From Symbiodinium natans (Eukaryota > Sar > Dinophyceae > Suessiales > Symbiodiniaceae): a DNA stretch of 64,000 nt. Shown piece by piece: positions 22,673-35,833 of the stretch. The stretch lies in the NCBI GenBank assembly GCA_905221605.1, contig CAJNDS010000033.1, positions 74,580 through 138,579 on the forward strand. Direction: 5' to 3'. The first letter of the stretch is position 1. Each line of letters starts with the position of its first letter. The position numbers were made by a program, and so were the translations under genes. The notes under the pieces are model-generated. The model searched no databases and was not told the DNA's origin. It saw only the letters and a list, made by a program, of their open reading frames with translations.

Positions 22673-23340
22673 GCCAGCGTCATCCTGCTGCTGGCAGGTC
22701 TACCACCTTGGACTCTACCGAATCTTCGAGGTCCTCGCATGCTGCACATCGCAGAACCCATGCACAGACACATTAGATGCAGCATGATTTAGATGCAATG
22801 CCTGTCGCTCTCTCTAGACGATCACGTCTCGCTTCCCGCACGTGCTCTTCGAAAGCTGCGCGTCCGCAGCCCGATGTTTCTGCAGCCCTTATTCAATGCT
22901 GCACAGGGGGGAGGGTTGCTTGGAGCAGGTCTGGAGGCGGTCGCTTCGATGCAGCGTTGCTTGCGTGGTGTCCACAGGCTTGTGTCTCAGCAGTGCTGGA
23001 TATGTTGAACTCTGAGTCTTCATTCTGGCATGTTCTAGGCCTGGTGCTCTGACAACTCTGATGCTTTTTCACGAACGCGCATCCACATGGGGGTGCGGTG
23101 GGGCTCAGAGCTTCTCTTCTCTACTCTGCCAAGCGGTGGTGAAGTAGTTGTGGTAGTTAATTAACCTGGGACGACATTATGTCGTCCCCTAGTGAGACAT
23201 GTGTCGAGGCGCCGACGCGGTGCATGGGCGCGCATATTGCAGCTTGTTTGGTCCCCGGGTTGCGCTGCCGCACAAGAATGCTGTGAAGGCACTTTACGAT
23301 AACTTACGCGAGTAGCAACTCACCATGCTGGAGATCGTGG
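22673..23340. other. No supported gene
   Basis: Three short overlapping plus-strand frames occur without domain-like features. The palindromic word GGGACGACATTATGTCGTCCC (22 positions, 23168-23188) is a short perfect inverted repeat. Confidence 0.4.
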
Positions 23341-23350
23341 GGGGTGAGCC

Positions 23351-23626
23351 TTGCCGAGACAAGCTGGAAGCCTCATCATCCGCGGTCAACGCGAGGAGAC
23401 GTTCCGCGGGCAATACCACTGCCAGCTATGCCCTGACAAGATCTTGCTCACCGAAAAGCAGCTGGAGGTGTTTCTGAAGTTCTTGTCACACCGTAGATCT
23501 GTCATTCACCCTGCTGCTGCAAGGTCCACCTGCAGAGTGGTGCACACAAGCGAAAGGAGCGTCACTTCGAACGGGCCAAGGCACGTTCCTCGAGAGCCTT
23601 CACGTTCTGATGATTGTCCATTATGA
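23351..23626 (+). pseudogene. Fragment with a degenerate U1-type zinc finger
   Basis: Residues 21-49 read QYHCQLCPDKILLTEKQLEV and continue FLKFLSHRR. This resembles U1/matrin-type C2H2 fingers of the form C-x2-C-x12-H-x5-H. Cys 24, Cys 27 and His 47 are present, but the first histidine position holds Phe 41, so the metal site is broken. Such fingers occur in ribosome-biogenesis and RNA-binding proteins. The frame beyond about residue 50 is not domain-like, so I take it as a dead fragment or one exon. Confidence 0.4.
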
Positions 23627-24515
23627 CTAGGCCGACCCTTCTAAAAGTAAGTGGAGGGCGGGGGCCTCCAATTTGACTTTCGGGAGACTTCCCACCCCTC
23701 TCCTTAAGGAGCCTGAAGCCCAAAGATGCCGAACCCAAGAGCCTTCAAAGACTTCGGGGCACCTCCCTCCGCCCACGTTGCCCACTGATTCACAGAGAGT
23801 TGCAAACAAGACATGCTAGTTTATGCCAGTTTGCTGTGCAGCGAGTCGAGTTCAGGCTGCTGCGGCCCTGGGCTTGATTCGGCCCTGGCCAAATCCTTGA
23901 TAATTCAACCCAAAACGGGCAATGAGGGGCCTTGGTATACTTTGGTCATCGGTTCTGTGGCTTCGCAGCTCGGGCTGCAGCATCTTCGGTTCAAGATGTT
24001 GGGCGGTATCACCAGGCAAGTGCTTTTCCGCTCAAGGGGCAGGGCATGTACCGGAGGACCGGAACAAGTCAATGTTGCCCAAGGCGGGGGACCTTAAACT
24101 ATCTTTGGAGTTCAGGCCCGAGCGTGGCGGCTCGATGCAGCTGCCGGAGATCTGACGTGGAGTATGCTCGAGCCCTAGCGGCCCTAGCTTCGCAAGGCCT
24201 TGGACCGCACGCAGTCCCTTAAGGTGAAGCCCAAAGAGTCTGTACCCTTCCATGCTCTAGCTGCTAGCTTCAGACCTTCCCATCTGCGGCAGCCAAGCAA
24301 ACATGTGCCCAGTGCTTGTGTTGTCATGTATACCATTCGCGGCCAGCGCTCGCTTGAGTTTTGGGCAAGGCGGCTTTCTTGCGAAGACCGCAGTGTAGCT
24401 GTTGTATGCAGGTTGCAGGGGCAGCCCTACTAGTCTGCATGTCTGTGCTGAAGCCGCGGTCTGCAAAAGCTCACCAGCACATCCTTTGCCCCCGGAGCTC
24501 TTCTGACATGCTGCG
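23627..24515. other. No supported gene
   Basis: Overlapping short frames on both strands show no motif. No repeats of note are seen. Confidence 0.4.
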
Positions 24516-24517
24516 AT

Positions 24518-25168
24518 GTGCGTGGACCATGTGCATGCTGGCTTTGGCAGAGGCGGGATCATCTTTCGGATTTCGTGGTAAACGACGGTTCCCTACAATG
24601 TTCTTATCATCGTCCCTATGGCAGGCGTTTTGTTGCTAAATCTGTCATCCGGCCTCACCCCCTTGTTTCCAAATCCTTTGAAGAACTCTTCATGCCGCAG
24701 AATCCACAGGCGACGACGCCCTCTGATGACGGCTGCCTCCTCGAGGTCCGGAAGTCACCGGGGGCTCCGCAGGACCTTTCCCTGAACGGCAGTTCCCTGG
24801 TTGAGGGCACTCGTCCTCCATTGCCAAGATGTCTCGATGGTAAAAATCCAGACGGCGTTGGGTATGATACCAATGGCAACATGTGGCAGAAGTCGTGGTA
24901 CCACCAGCAATATCACGTCACCTCATGCCACATGTGTGGCCTCCCGATTGACTTCTGCAATCAGCGCTGTAGACAGGCCGTTCAGCGTCTGTGCAACATT
25001 GCGTCATATCATAACAACGCGAAAAAGCCCTCTGCCGTTTTCTGGCAAGACCCCTGCGGCTCTTCAACCTATTACGGCGACTGTCCGCCGGGATCCACTA
25101 ATTCGGTGCAACGATGTAGACAAGCCGTTCAGCATCTGCGCACATTGCCTCAAATCATAGCAACGTGA
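24518..25168 (+). pseudogene. Cys-rich module gene fragment
   Basis: The 216-codon frame is unremarkable for about 120 residues and then reads SWYHQQYHVTSCHMCGLPID followed by a Cys-containing linker and FWQDPCGSSTYYGDCPPGST. The last part is the coding form of a sequence dispersed six times in the window. A second, inverted copy of the module lies at 25253-25687. The family is not one I can name; the Cys pattern suggests a secreted or metal-binding module. No start or splice site is supported. Confidence 0.4.
25060..25110 (+). repeat. Dispersed Cys-rich-module core, copy 3
   Basis: GGCTCTTCAACCTATTACGG then CGACTGTCCGCCGGGATCC is the plus-strand coding form of the element. It faces the copy at 25585-25625, about 500 bp away. 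Confidence 0.8.
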
Positions 25169-25252
25169 TTCGGTTGGTCTAGTAGGAATTGCTTTCGTTC
25201 CATCCGTTGTGGTACTGCCGGAATGCCAAGCTGACCATTGTTTGAAGACAGG

Positions 25253-25687
25253 TCACTTTTCGGCATTTGGCGATCGGTCCCACCAGAAGATCTCTCCAGT
25301 TAGAACGTCATGAACTACCTTCGGCTGGCTTCCCGAAAAACGGAAGTTGGAACAACCGACCTCAGCCAACGGGCGTCCACGTTTAATGGTGTATCTGATA
25401 TTGGCGATGTTCTCCCGGGTTGAACGGCACCAGTTGGGGAATCCACACTGATCGCAAGCGACAACGATGTGGAGATAGCCGTCCTTGCTGCCCAAGCGGC
25501 CCATGTCAAAATCCACCGTCACCATACCCTCAGGCCGATGATTGACGCCCTGCGTGGCGTAGTGCATTTGCACCGAGTTAGTGGATCCGGGCGGACAGTC
25601 GCCGTAATAGGTTGAAGAGCCGCATGGGTTTTGCCAGAAAGCGGCACAGGGCTGTTTGAGATTGAGCGTATTGAATACCGCAGCCAC
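25253..25687 (-). pseudogene. Cys-rich module gene fragment, inverted relative to 24518-25168
   Basis: The 144-codon frame carries AFWQNPCGSSTYYGDCPPGS near residue 20. It continues for over 100 residues with protein-like character (GYLHIVVACDQCGFPNWC, then GEIFWWDRSP). It gives the longest coding context for the dispersed element and suggests a real dinoflagellate gene as its source. The first 15 residues and the end are not anchored by a start or splice signal. Confidence 0.45.
25585..25625 (-). repeat. Dispersed Cys-rich-module core, copy 4
   Basis: GGATCCGGGCGGACAGTCG then CCGTAATAGGTTGAAGAGCC is the reverse complement of copy 3, apart from a few bases, within the minus-strand fragment. 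Confidence 0.8.
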
Positions 25688-25887
25688 AACCGATGGTGAG
25701 AAGAACTATTTCACGAAGGGGTGCAGGGTCATGCTGGAAGCGTTTTGCCGCAGTATGCCCACAATCGTCAACAGGAGTAGCTGTGTTACACCTGCGGGGA
25801 TATTGATGTTAATTTCTCTATGATTTTACATATGATGGTTATTGTATAAAAAAACATGATCAAAGATAGTTTCAACTGATATCTTTA

Positions 25888-25947
25888 TTCGGGATAGATA
25901 GATAGATATATATATATATATGAAGATATATATATATATATATATAT
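25888..25947. repeat. GATA and TA microsatellite
   Basis: The stretch consists of GATAGATAGATA followed by two (TA)n runs separated by GAAG. Confidence 0.9.
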
Positions 25948-25949
25948 GG

Positions 25950-26845
25950 TATAATCTTGAATGTTTCTTTAAGGGCTCGCATGATGAAACCTGTGGTAAG
26001 GAGTTTCAGAGCCACCTGGATGCTCATCATGGTCGTGATTGCTTGAGCAGTCACGGCGGTCTCCTTCCGCAGATGAAGGCTGGTGGCAGGGCACAGGTTT
26101 TCGTGAGAGACCGCATGACTTTCGTGTTCTTGCCCCTTTTCGTCTATGCAGCGATGCGTCAACGTAAGGGCTAGGGCTGACCCGGAGGCTCTGATGGCGG
26201 ACACGCTCCGTGCTGTTGGCACCAAGATCAATCCGCGTGGCATCCAGCACTGCTTCGAGGCCCGATGACACCTCCTCCAAAAACCGTCAAGCTCTTCCCG
26301 GACTCTTCCCCACTCGACCCTTCGCTTGTTTAGTCCACCGGGATCAGGATGCGCTAGGCCAACGGTAGCCTCTGCATTTCGTTGTCATCGAGCTTCTTCT
26401 CGATCGGAGAGTGAGTCCCTTTGGCTCGTGGATAGTCGTGGGCATGTCCACGCACAGACTGTGCTGGCGTCTCTTGGGCATGATACCCACAGGCACGTCA
26501 AGCGACCTTTGATCCCAAAGTATGGGTCCACAGGCAACTGTCGGTCTACACTCGGGGAGAAGTCTCTGACAAGCACGCATCCGTCTGAAGGAGTTTTGGA
26601 AGTGCGAAGTGCCGCTTTTGTGTTGGTCTGAGTTCCAAAGCTCTTGGGCTTTGACTTCATGGTCCGCGAGAACTTTCGCGTTTGGCTCATCGAGGCACTG
26701 GGTCAGGGCCTTGCAGGACTCCGGCTCCTGCGGTTCGGGAGGTGCTTAACCTCGGAGTCTATGTCAACATAAGTCATGACATGCTCCGTGACGCAGGATG
26801 AGGGTAAAGCCTTTTTGCGAAACAATATTCACCAACTGCGACTGC
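25950..26845. other. No supported gene
   Basis: Frames of about 100 codons on both strands overlap one another and lack motifs. I see no repeats. Confidence 0.4.
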
Positions 26846-27476
26846 TCAGAGCCTGTAGGAAGCCTCAAACTCCCGCAAGGGTACCCGAATTTAGAAAAGT
26901 CCGCATGTGCAGCTGGAGCTCAAGTGCTGTGCATTCCATGTTTTGTTGCATTCCCAGGCTGCTGTCGCTTCGATGTGGCTTCAATCCATGTGCTATCACG
27001 TACTCCCTGTTTTTGTTAATCGTAAACATACACTTCCTCGGCTTTTGGTGTTCGGGCTTAGGGGACCCCGGTAAATCAATCCAAATCCGGAACCCAAGTC
27101 GCAAAACCCTAGCACTTAACCCCTCAACACCTAAACCCTATAAGCCTTAAGCCGTTCAGGCCCCATGCTCAGAGCCGGTGCAGATTCGACACAGTTTTGC
27201 ACACGAGGGCCGGTATGGGCCGGTGATCCTGAGCTGCGTGGCGCACGTGTGTGCCGAGCACAACTGGCCCTTTCACGCGTGGCTTCTGTCAATGAGTCAA
27301 TGACTAGAGCCGGATAGGTAGAGCCGGATGTTCAGCATGCCGAGCCCAAACTAATCGCGGATTCTCGCCCTGCCTTTTGGACTCAAGCTCGGGTCAAGGA
27401 AAGAGGGCAGCGTAGACCTGTTCCCAGAGACTTGGCTGACTTTTGCGGGGTGGGCGTGGTTTTGAAGCAAAGCTTA
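26846..27476. repeat. 631-bp duplication E, copy 1 (partner at 31073-31703)
   Basis: From CTCAGAGCCTGTAGGAAGCC to GAAGCAAAGCTTA the two copies are offset by exactly 4227 bp and differ, as far as I compared, at one base (GGGCGTGG versus GGGGGTGG). Each contains a TTTAGGG-like region (CCTAAACCCTATAAGCC). The 79-codon frames inside are identical because the DNA is. Confidence 0.95.
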
Positions 27477-27477
27477 T

Positions 27478-27690
27478 ATAGGTGTGTCACAAAATGTGTC
27501 ACTCCAAAATTTAAATATAAGTGAGTCTCAAAACTTGTGACTCCAAATCTTAAGAGATAGGTGTGTCATTAAACTTGTGCATTTTTACTTTAAGCTATAG
27601 GTTTGTCTTGTGAATTTCAACTTTAAGATATAGGTGTGTCACTAAACATAAAACTAAACTTGTGAATCTTAACTTTAAGCTATAGGTGTG
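27478..27690. repeat. 39-bp minisatellite, left part
   Basis: Units contain AACTTTAAGATATAGGTGTG and TCACAAAACTTGTG with variation. The array continues in the same orientation at 28652-28900, so it was one array split by the element between. Confidence 0.85.
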
Positions 27691-27924
27691 TCACAAAAAT
27701 GGAGGGCCTATTTTTTGGGGTCTTTTTTTTTGGGGGGGAGGGGGGGGGGGGGGGCTTTTTTTTGGTCGATTTTTTGGGTTTTTCTGAGGAAAACCACCGT
27801 ACCCTCATAGGATTTGGTCCATGTTCTAGGTTTTTCGTTCTAGGTTTTTCGTATGAAAACCTCCATTCCCTCTGTATTTTGAGAGGAAATCGTTGCTTTC
27901 TGTAGGTTTTGACAAGAGAAGGAT

Positions 27925-27985
27925 AGAAAGAAAGAAATAAAGAAAGAAATAAAGAAAGAAATAAAGAAAGAAATAAAGAAAGAAA
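27925..27985. repeat. (GAAA)/(TAAA)n microsatellite
   Basis: GAAAGAAATAAA words are repeated inside the inverted-repeat element. Confidence 0.9.
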
Positions 27986-28014
27986 GCGTTTTGTTTTTAA
28001 GCTTGCTTCAAAAT

Positions 28015-28400
28015 ATACCCCCCCCCCACCCCCCGCTTTTTAAAATCGTGCAAGCTTGCTTCAAAGCCTACGCATACTTTCGAAAACCATGATGCAAACA
28101 TTGTGTTTGCAAATGGGCGGGGGGGGGGGGCTGCGCCCCCCCCAACCCCCTCCGCTATTTTCAATCGTGCAAGCTTGCTTCAACATGTGAGCATCTTTTC
28201 GAAACCCATGATGCGAGCATCGTATTTGCGAATGGGGGGGGGGGGGGGCTGCGCCCCCCCAACCTCCCCGCTTCTTTAAGTCGTGCCAGCTTGCTTCAAA
28301 GCACAATTTCGAAAACCATGATGCGAACATTGTATTTGCAAATCGGGGCCCATCCCCCTCGCTTTTTTCAGCCGTGCAAGCTTACGAGCAGAAATTCTCA
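28015..28400. repeat. G/C-hairpin repeat family, third cluster
   Basis: Three units occur with the order TTTGCAAA or TTTGCGAA, G run, CTGCGCCCCCCC, CCCCGCTTTT, GTCGTGCAAGCTTGCTTC and CGAAAACCATGATGCRAACA. They are homologous to the 19-kb units and lie between the inverted repeats of the candidate element. Confidence 0.8.
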
Positions 28401-28651
28401 GCATTCCTACGAAAAGTAGTATGAATCCTAAGAACATATGGAGGGAATGGAGGTTTTCATAGGAAAAGCCAAGAATATAGACCAATTCCTATGAAAATAT
28501 AGAGGGGGCAAACCAAGAAAACGGATCAAATCCTATGAAGATATAGAGGTAATGGTGGCTTTCCTAGGAAAAACCGAAAAATCAAGAAGATCGATAAACA
28601 AAAAAGACCCCCCCGCCCAAAAAAAAGAACCAAAAAATAACTCCACCCGTT

Positions 28652-28900
28652 TCACAAAAATTGTGAATACAAACTTTAAGACATGGGTGTGTCACTCAAC
28701 TTGTAACTCCAAACCATCAGATATTGGTGTTTCACAAAACGTGCGACTCCAAACTTTAAAGATAGGAGAGTCTCAAAACTTGTGGCTCCAAACTTTAAAA
28801 GATAGGTGTGTCACCAAACTTGTGAATCCTAATTTTAAGATATAGGTGTATCACAAAAATTGCGAATCCAAACTTTAAGATATAGGTGTATTCACTTCAT
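28652..28900. repeat. 39-bp minisatellite, right part
   Basis: AAACTTTAAGATATAGGTGT and similar units continue the array of 27478-27690 in the same orientation. Confidence 0.85.
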
Positions 28901-29575
28901 TCTTTACGTAATAATAAAGGAAAGAGAGGGAAGTGAGATGAAAGAAGTGAATGCATGACTCATTAAAAGCCAGGTTAGTTTCTGAGAGGTGAAGACTGAA
29001 GATTCATAGTAAATGCATTGGTGGATAGGTGAATGTGTGATGGGGAATTATTAGGAGAGTTGGGATTGTTCACTTGTTCTTATAATAATAATATAGTGCT
29101 GCACCCATCACACCTTGAGACCCTGTTAACGCCTGGTCTGGATAACACTCAATATGCTTGTAACACCTTCACAAACCCCCTCGACACTAAGAACCCACCC
29201 TCGGGACCCCAACCGCCTGTCTAGCCTTCCGGAATCTCCCTGTCACACCTTGAGACCCAACCTCTGTTTCCAAGCCACTAAGAACCCACCCTCGGGCCTC
29301 TATTTCCATGGGCTGTTCGCCTAACTCACCAATCAATAACTTTCTCATAGGCCCATCTCTCTCTCTCTCTTGTTCCACAGCCTTGTTCACCCATCACACC
29401 TTGAGACCCTAACTCTCATATCTTGGTCTAACCGTTCACCCCTCAGCAAAACACCTGTATTCTACAATCATGCGGTCTTATTCACAGTTCATGCATCACT
29501 TCCCAAAAGCCCATATACTATTATTATCATTATTATCATGATTATGATTACTATTACGTGCTTATATTAATACAA
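28900..29575. repeat. Region with three CATCACACCTTGAGACCC words
   Basis: The word YATCACACCTTGAGACCC (or TGTCACACCTTGAGACCC) occurs at about 29106, 29245 and 29391 and again at 39098. CTAAGAACCCACCCTCGGG occurs twice (about 29188 and 29279). No gene is seen. A TTATTATCAT microsatellite lies at 29520-29555. Confidence 0.6.
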
Positions 29576-29579
29576 GTTC

Positions 29580-30370
29580 ACGCGTGATTAATATTAATGC
29601 GTGTAAAAAAATAAATTGGGGCTTTTAGTGCGCTCTCTTTCTCGCCCCCACAAAAAAATTTATCTTATATGGGCCCCTTAATGTGAATGCGTTCACTTAT
29701 GGCCCATATAAACTAATAGTACTTTGGGGCATATGAAGAGAGCACACAAAGCATGACATTCACTTCTCTTTTTCGCGGACTTATTTAGTCTTTTGTTTCG
29801 CCCGCTTCTTTCTCTTTCACGCGTGTATTCATTACAATCGCGTGAATACTATAAGTTAACGCATGAATATCGCGCGAATAAGTGAACACACGCCCTTTTC
29901 CCCCCTCAATGCTGTAGGTAAAAGCCCCAAAGTCCTTGTTAATTGGGGCTTTTAACACAGCATGAAAGGGCCCTTAATTTTATATTATTAATCGGGCCAA
30001 AAACGCCCAGATTAATGCTACGAAATTAAGGGGGAAAAGAAGAAAGGAAAAAGACCAACAAATTATTAACTATATAGTTGGGACTTTCGCGTGCTTCATT
30101 CATTCATTACCAAAAGGCCTAATTATAGTATATTTTATGGGGTCTTTTTACACGGGCCTGAATTCACTTTGTTCACGCGTTCATTCACTCGTCATGAATT
30201 CATTCACTCGTTCACTTTGTTCTCTCGTTCTTTCATTCATTCGTTCACTCACTTCGTTCATAGCGTGTGAATATAATAAGAAGCGAAGGTAAACTCGTGC
30301 ACCCTTCGTTCATTATTGATTCGCACGGGTCACTATATTCACGTGTTTTCAATTGTAATTTAAACGCTAC
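29580..30370. repeat. AT-rich spacer with CACGCGTGAA and TTCATTCACTCG words
   Basis: Short palindromic words (TTCACGCGTGA type), TTCATTCA repeats and GGGGCTTTTA...GCCCC arrangements recur. A related stretch at 39180-39480 shares GGGGCTTTTCGTGCG, TTCACTGCGTTCAC and GGGGC...GCCCCA words. No ORF is supported. Confidence 0.5.
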
Positions 30371-30444
30371 GTGACCCGCCTCGGCCCGGCCCAGCGCATC
30401 CGCGTGAGCATGGTCATTCCGCAGCGCCCAAGTCGCTGGACCCC

Positions 30445-30605
30445 AAGCAATAAGGGTTGGGTTTAGGGTTTAGGGTTCCGGGTTTATGGTTTATGGTTTG
30501 GGGTTTAGGGTTTAGAGTTAGTTTAGGGTTGAGGGCTTAGGGTTCAAGGTTCACGTTTTGGGGTTTAGGTTTTTTTTGGGTTTAGGGTTCAAGGTTCAAG
30601 GTTGA
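30445..30605. repeat. Degenerate telomere-type repeat (TTTAGGG)
   Basis: GGGTTTAGGG and its variants (TTATGG, TTCAAGG, TTTTGGGG) run for about 160 bases on the plus strand. It is interstitial and heavily mutated. Confidence 0.85.
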
Positions 30606-30779
30606 GACGGTTCGACTTGGATTGATCGTAAAGTTGAGCCAGGCCCCTCAAACAGGGATCTGTTGAGAGGGTCAATTTTTTCTGTGTATCAGGAATACAA
30701 GGGACCCAAACTTGAGAACCACATGTTTCGCCAAAGGAGCGGAAGGACGGTCTCTTAAGAAATATGGAAACTTGGGCCC

Positions 30780-30900
30780 GTTGCGGACAGTCGCCGTAGT
30801 AGGCTGAAGAGCCGTGCCGGCCGTGCACGCTCAGAGCCAGTGCAGATTTGACACATTTTTTTGCACAGATGTTGAAAGCATTCTTGTGCCAGCGAGGCAG
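30780..30900 (-). repeat. Dispersed Cys-rich-module core, copy 5, with tail
   Basis: GCGGACAGTCGCCGTAGTAGG, TTGAAGAGCC (allowing GGCTGAAGAGCC here), then CACGCTCAGAGCCAGTGCAG and ATTTGACACA. The tail is shared with copy 1 and with the duplicated segment E near 27163 and 31390. Confidence 0.75.
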
Positions 30901-31021
30901 TATTCAACGGAAGGGACCTAATCGAGCTTGTTCTCTGAAGGCATCGAACCGGATCAGGAATTCTTCCAGATCAGTGCTCCATGTTTCGCCAAAAGAAGCG
31001 GGACGGTCTCAAGAAATTTTG

Positions 31022-31085
31022 ACCCGTCGCGGACAGTCGCCGTATTAGGTTGAAGAGCCGCGCGGGCCCTGCTCAGAGCCTGTAG
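31022..31085 (-). repeat. Dispersed Cys-rich-module core, copy 6, abutting duplication E
   Basis: CGCGGACAGTCGCCGTATTAGG, TTGAAGAGCC and GCGGGCC end directly at GCTCAGAGCC, which is the first word of duplicated segment E, copy 2. The shared GCTCAGAGCC marks the junction. Confidence 0.8.
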
Positions 31086-31703
31086 GAAGCCTCAAACTCC
31101 CGCAAGGGTACCCGAATTTAGAAAAGTCCGCATGTGCAGCTGGAGCTCAAGTGCTGTGCATTCCATGTTTTGTTGCATTCCCAGGCTGCTGTCGCTTCGA
31201 TGTGGCTTCAATCCATGTGCTATCACGTACTCCCTGTTTTTGTTAATCGTAAACATACACTTCCTCGGCTTTTGGTGTTCGGGCTTAGGGGACCCCGGTA
31301 AATCAATCCAAATCCGGAACCCAAGTCGCAAAACCCTAGCACTTAACCCCTCAACACCTAAACCCTATAAGCCTTAAGCCGTTCAGGCCCCATGCTCAGA
31401 GCCGGTGCAGATTCGACACAGTTTTGCACACGAGGGCCGGTATGGGCCGGTGATCCTGAGCTGCGTGGCGCACGTGTGTGCCGAGCACAACTGGCCCTTT
31501 CACGCGTGGCTTCTGTCAATGAGTCAATGACTAGAGCCGGATAGGTAGAGCCGGATGTTCAGCATGCCGAGCCCAAACTAATCGCGGATTCTCGCCCTGC
31601 CTTTTGGACTCAAGCTCGGGTCAAGGAAAGAGGGCAGCGTAGACCTGTTCCCAGAGACTTGGCTGACTTTTGCGGGGTGGGGGTGGTTTTGAAGCAAAGC
31701 TTA
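31073..31703. repeat. 631-bp duplication E, copy 2
   Basis: Near-identical direct copy of 26846-27476. Downstream the loci diverge at once. Confidence 0.95.
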
Positions 31704-33745
31704 AGCTTTTGAATTGGGTTCCCTAAACATCAAACCCACCGAAGCCCTGGGCCCTAACTGTTCGAGCTTCAAGCCTTGAAACCTACGGCCGTTCTTGAGG
31801 TCCTACAAATGCAAACCCTAGATTCCAACAGCGCCTTTCTTCGTGAAATGTAGGCGTCAGTGGGCTTGTGCACCGGACCAGAAGTAGGAAGCCTGGAACA
31901 GAGCCCTATCCTGGCCCTAAACCCCAGACCCAAACCCTAATCCAAGCAAAAATACCAACCAGCAAAAGCCTTGAAACTGCGTTGCGCAAACATGAGAGCT
32001 CAGGCTTCAGGAGACCAAACTGGCTGCCAGACAGTCATCCTTCGATTCTAAAGGCTGCGTTGGGGTTTATTGTGCCTATGTTTGAGTGTTGAGGGGCGGG
32101 TTGGTAAGACGGCATGACCTTTAAACCCGAAACCCTTATATGAAAGCCTAACATCCCCAAGGCATGTGCCAAAGCTCACCTATTTCCGATCTTCTTCTCT
32201 ACCAGGGTTGCTATTAGAGCGTAGGGTTTAGGCTCTATAGATTGTCAACCCCAAATCCAACAACGAATCGACTGAATCAACTGCCGAGGAGCTTTCCGAC
32301 GCAAAATTGAAAAGAGCCATGTCTCCGCTCTGCGGCGTCTTCATCTTCACTTCCGCCTGCTTCCGGCGCTGATTGAGAAGCATGTTTGATTAGAGTCCCT
32401 CATGTGCTTTTGGTTACATCAACCAGCTTTTGGCCGCATCGCACCTTAACAGGCCTAAGCCCTTGCCCCTGAACCCTACAGTAATTAATTCCTGAACCGT
32501 AAACCCAAGTCACAGTGTTCACTTCACAGCGCACCTGCCGTTTACCATAGGTTGCCGTGCAGCAGTGCAACCCTGCCTGTAGGCCCAACTTTGCAAATCT
32601 TTGCAATAGTTGTATGAGCGTTTCACGCTAAACTCTAATTACCCTTCCGCTCTCCAAAATAAAAAATCAATGGGATCTCCCAGGTCGTCCCTCAGTCCCT
32701 AGATGTTCTGTAGAAAGACTTGGGCTTCCCGAGGCTTCTTAGCGAAGGCTGGTGGGCGCACGCCGCAGGAGTCGCCGTGAGGTTCAGGGCTTTGGGGGGT
32801 CTTACTCGTAGGGGTTTCGGAATTTTCGGTGAGGGCTTCGGATTTCTTAAAGGTTTGAAGGGCTTTTCGGTCTGGGGCTTAAGGTTCCATTGGTGGTTTG
32901 AGGGCAAGCCCGGGCAGGCTGGAGACTAGGCAGTTCCCCGTCAGAGTCTAGCGGGCGATTAACTTGAACTGATGATGATTCAGGCGCGGGAGCTCTGGGC
33001 ACGCAAGCAACATAACTTAACATAACTTTGCTGTACAACATTTACATTTTGAAAAGGGAGGGGGGGGGGGCGGGGTACTTTTATGCGCTACGATCTACCA
33101 CATAGTACGCAGCATAATTTCTACTTTACATACGATACAGTGTATCGCATATACATACTGTGCACTTGTCAGAGCGAGTGGCGGCACCCATCCGCACAAG
33201 CGACAGCTGGACCACACCCCGAAACCGCCCGCAGAGGACGAGGAGGAGCACACGTGTGCGCTGCAGTGCCTTTCCATGAGGGTCTTACTTACAGGATTAC
33301 TTGGAAATGTTTAGGGCTCGGGGGCCACTCAGGAACCACAAACTGGCTCTCTGAGGCATGCCACGTCACCAATGACTTGGACCACAAAGGCTCCTTCGGG
33401 GGGAGTTCCCAGCAACCTGGCTACGAGTACTACATAGTTCTTGGCCAGGTAGCTGCCGCAGTGGCTGCAGTCGTAGTAGAAGCAGCTGGCAGAAGTAGTC
33501 GCCAAGGAATTTTCACAAACTCCCAAATCACCAAACCCCACAACAGAAGCTGAATCCCCCACAACTGACGCTCCAGTCTCATAAAACATTGAAACAGGAC
33601 AACAAGCTCCCGCAGAAATGTTGTCAAGCAAGTGCTTGGTGCGATCTTTTTGGAGGCTTAGAAAAACGACAAGCACGCCGTCACTATTTCATGTCGCACG
33701 TTGAGGCAGTACTTCCTGACAAGCTTTCTGCAACGTTGAAAACTG
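31704..33745. other. No supported gene; scattered telomere-like words
   Basis: Only frames under 160 codons occur, without recognisable domains; the longest (33083-33553, plus) has no motif I can name. CCCTAAACC-type words are scattered at about 31916-31936. A G run lies at 33058-33074. Confidence 0.45.
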
Positions 33746-33746
33746 C

Positions 33747-35833
<2,087 letters not shown>

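Larger units (their letters stand above)
27700..28651. mobile_element. Candidate inverted-repeat (foldback) element inserted in the 39-bp minisatellite
   Basis: The ends are imperfect inverted repeats about 200 bp long. The left end runs TATTTTTTGGGGTC, a T/G run, then GAGGAAAACCACC and CATAGGATTTGGTCC. The right end, reverse-complemented, has TATTTTTTGGTTC, a T/G run, then TAGGAAAGCCACC and CATAGGATTTGATCC. TCACAAAAA occurs directly at both outer edges (27691-27699 and 28652-28660) and may be a 9-bp target duplication, although the host repeat itself contains that word. The interior holds a GAAA-type microsatellite and G/C-hairpin repeats and no coding frame, so it would be non-autonomous. 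Confidence 0.6.

Noticed and set aside
33083-33553. 156-codon plus-strand frame as a gene
   Set aside because: No motif, no start context and a low-complexity Val/Ala run near the TAG array; overlapping minus-strand frames are similar in length.
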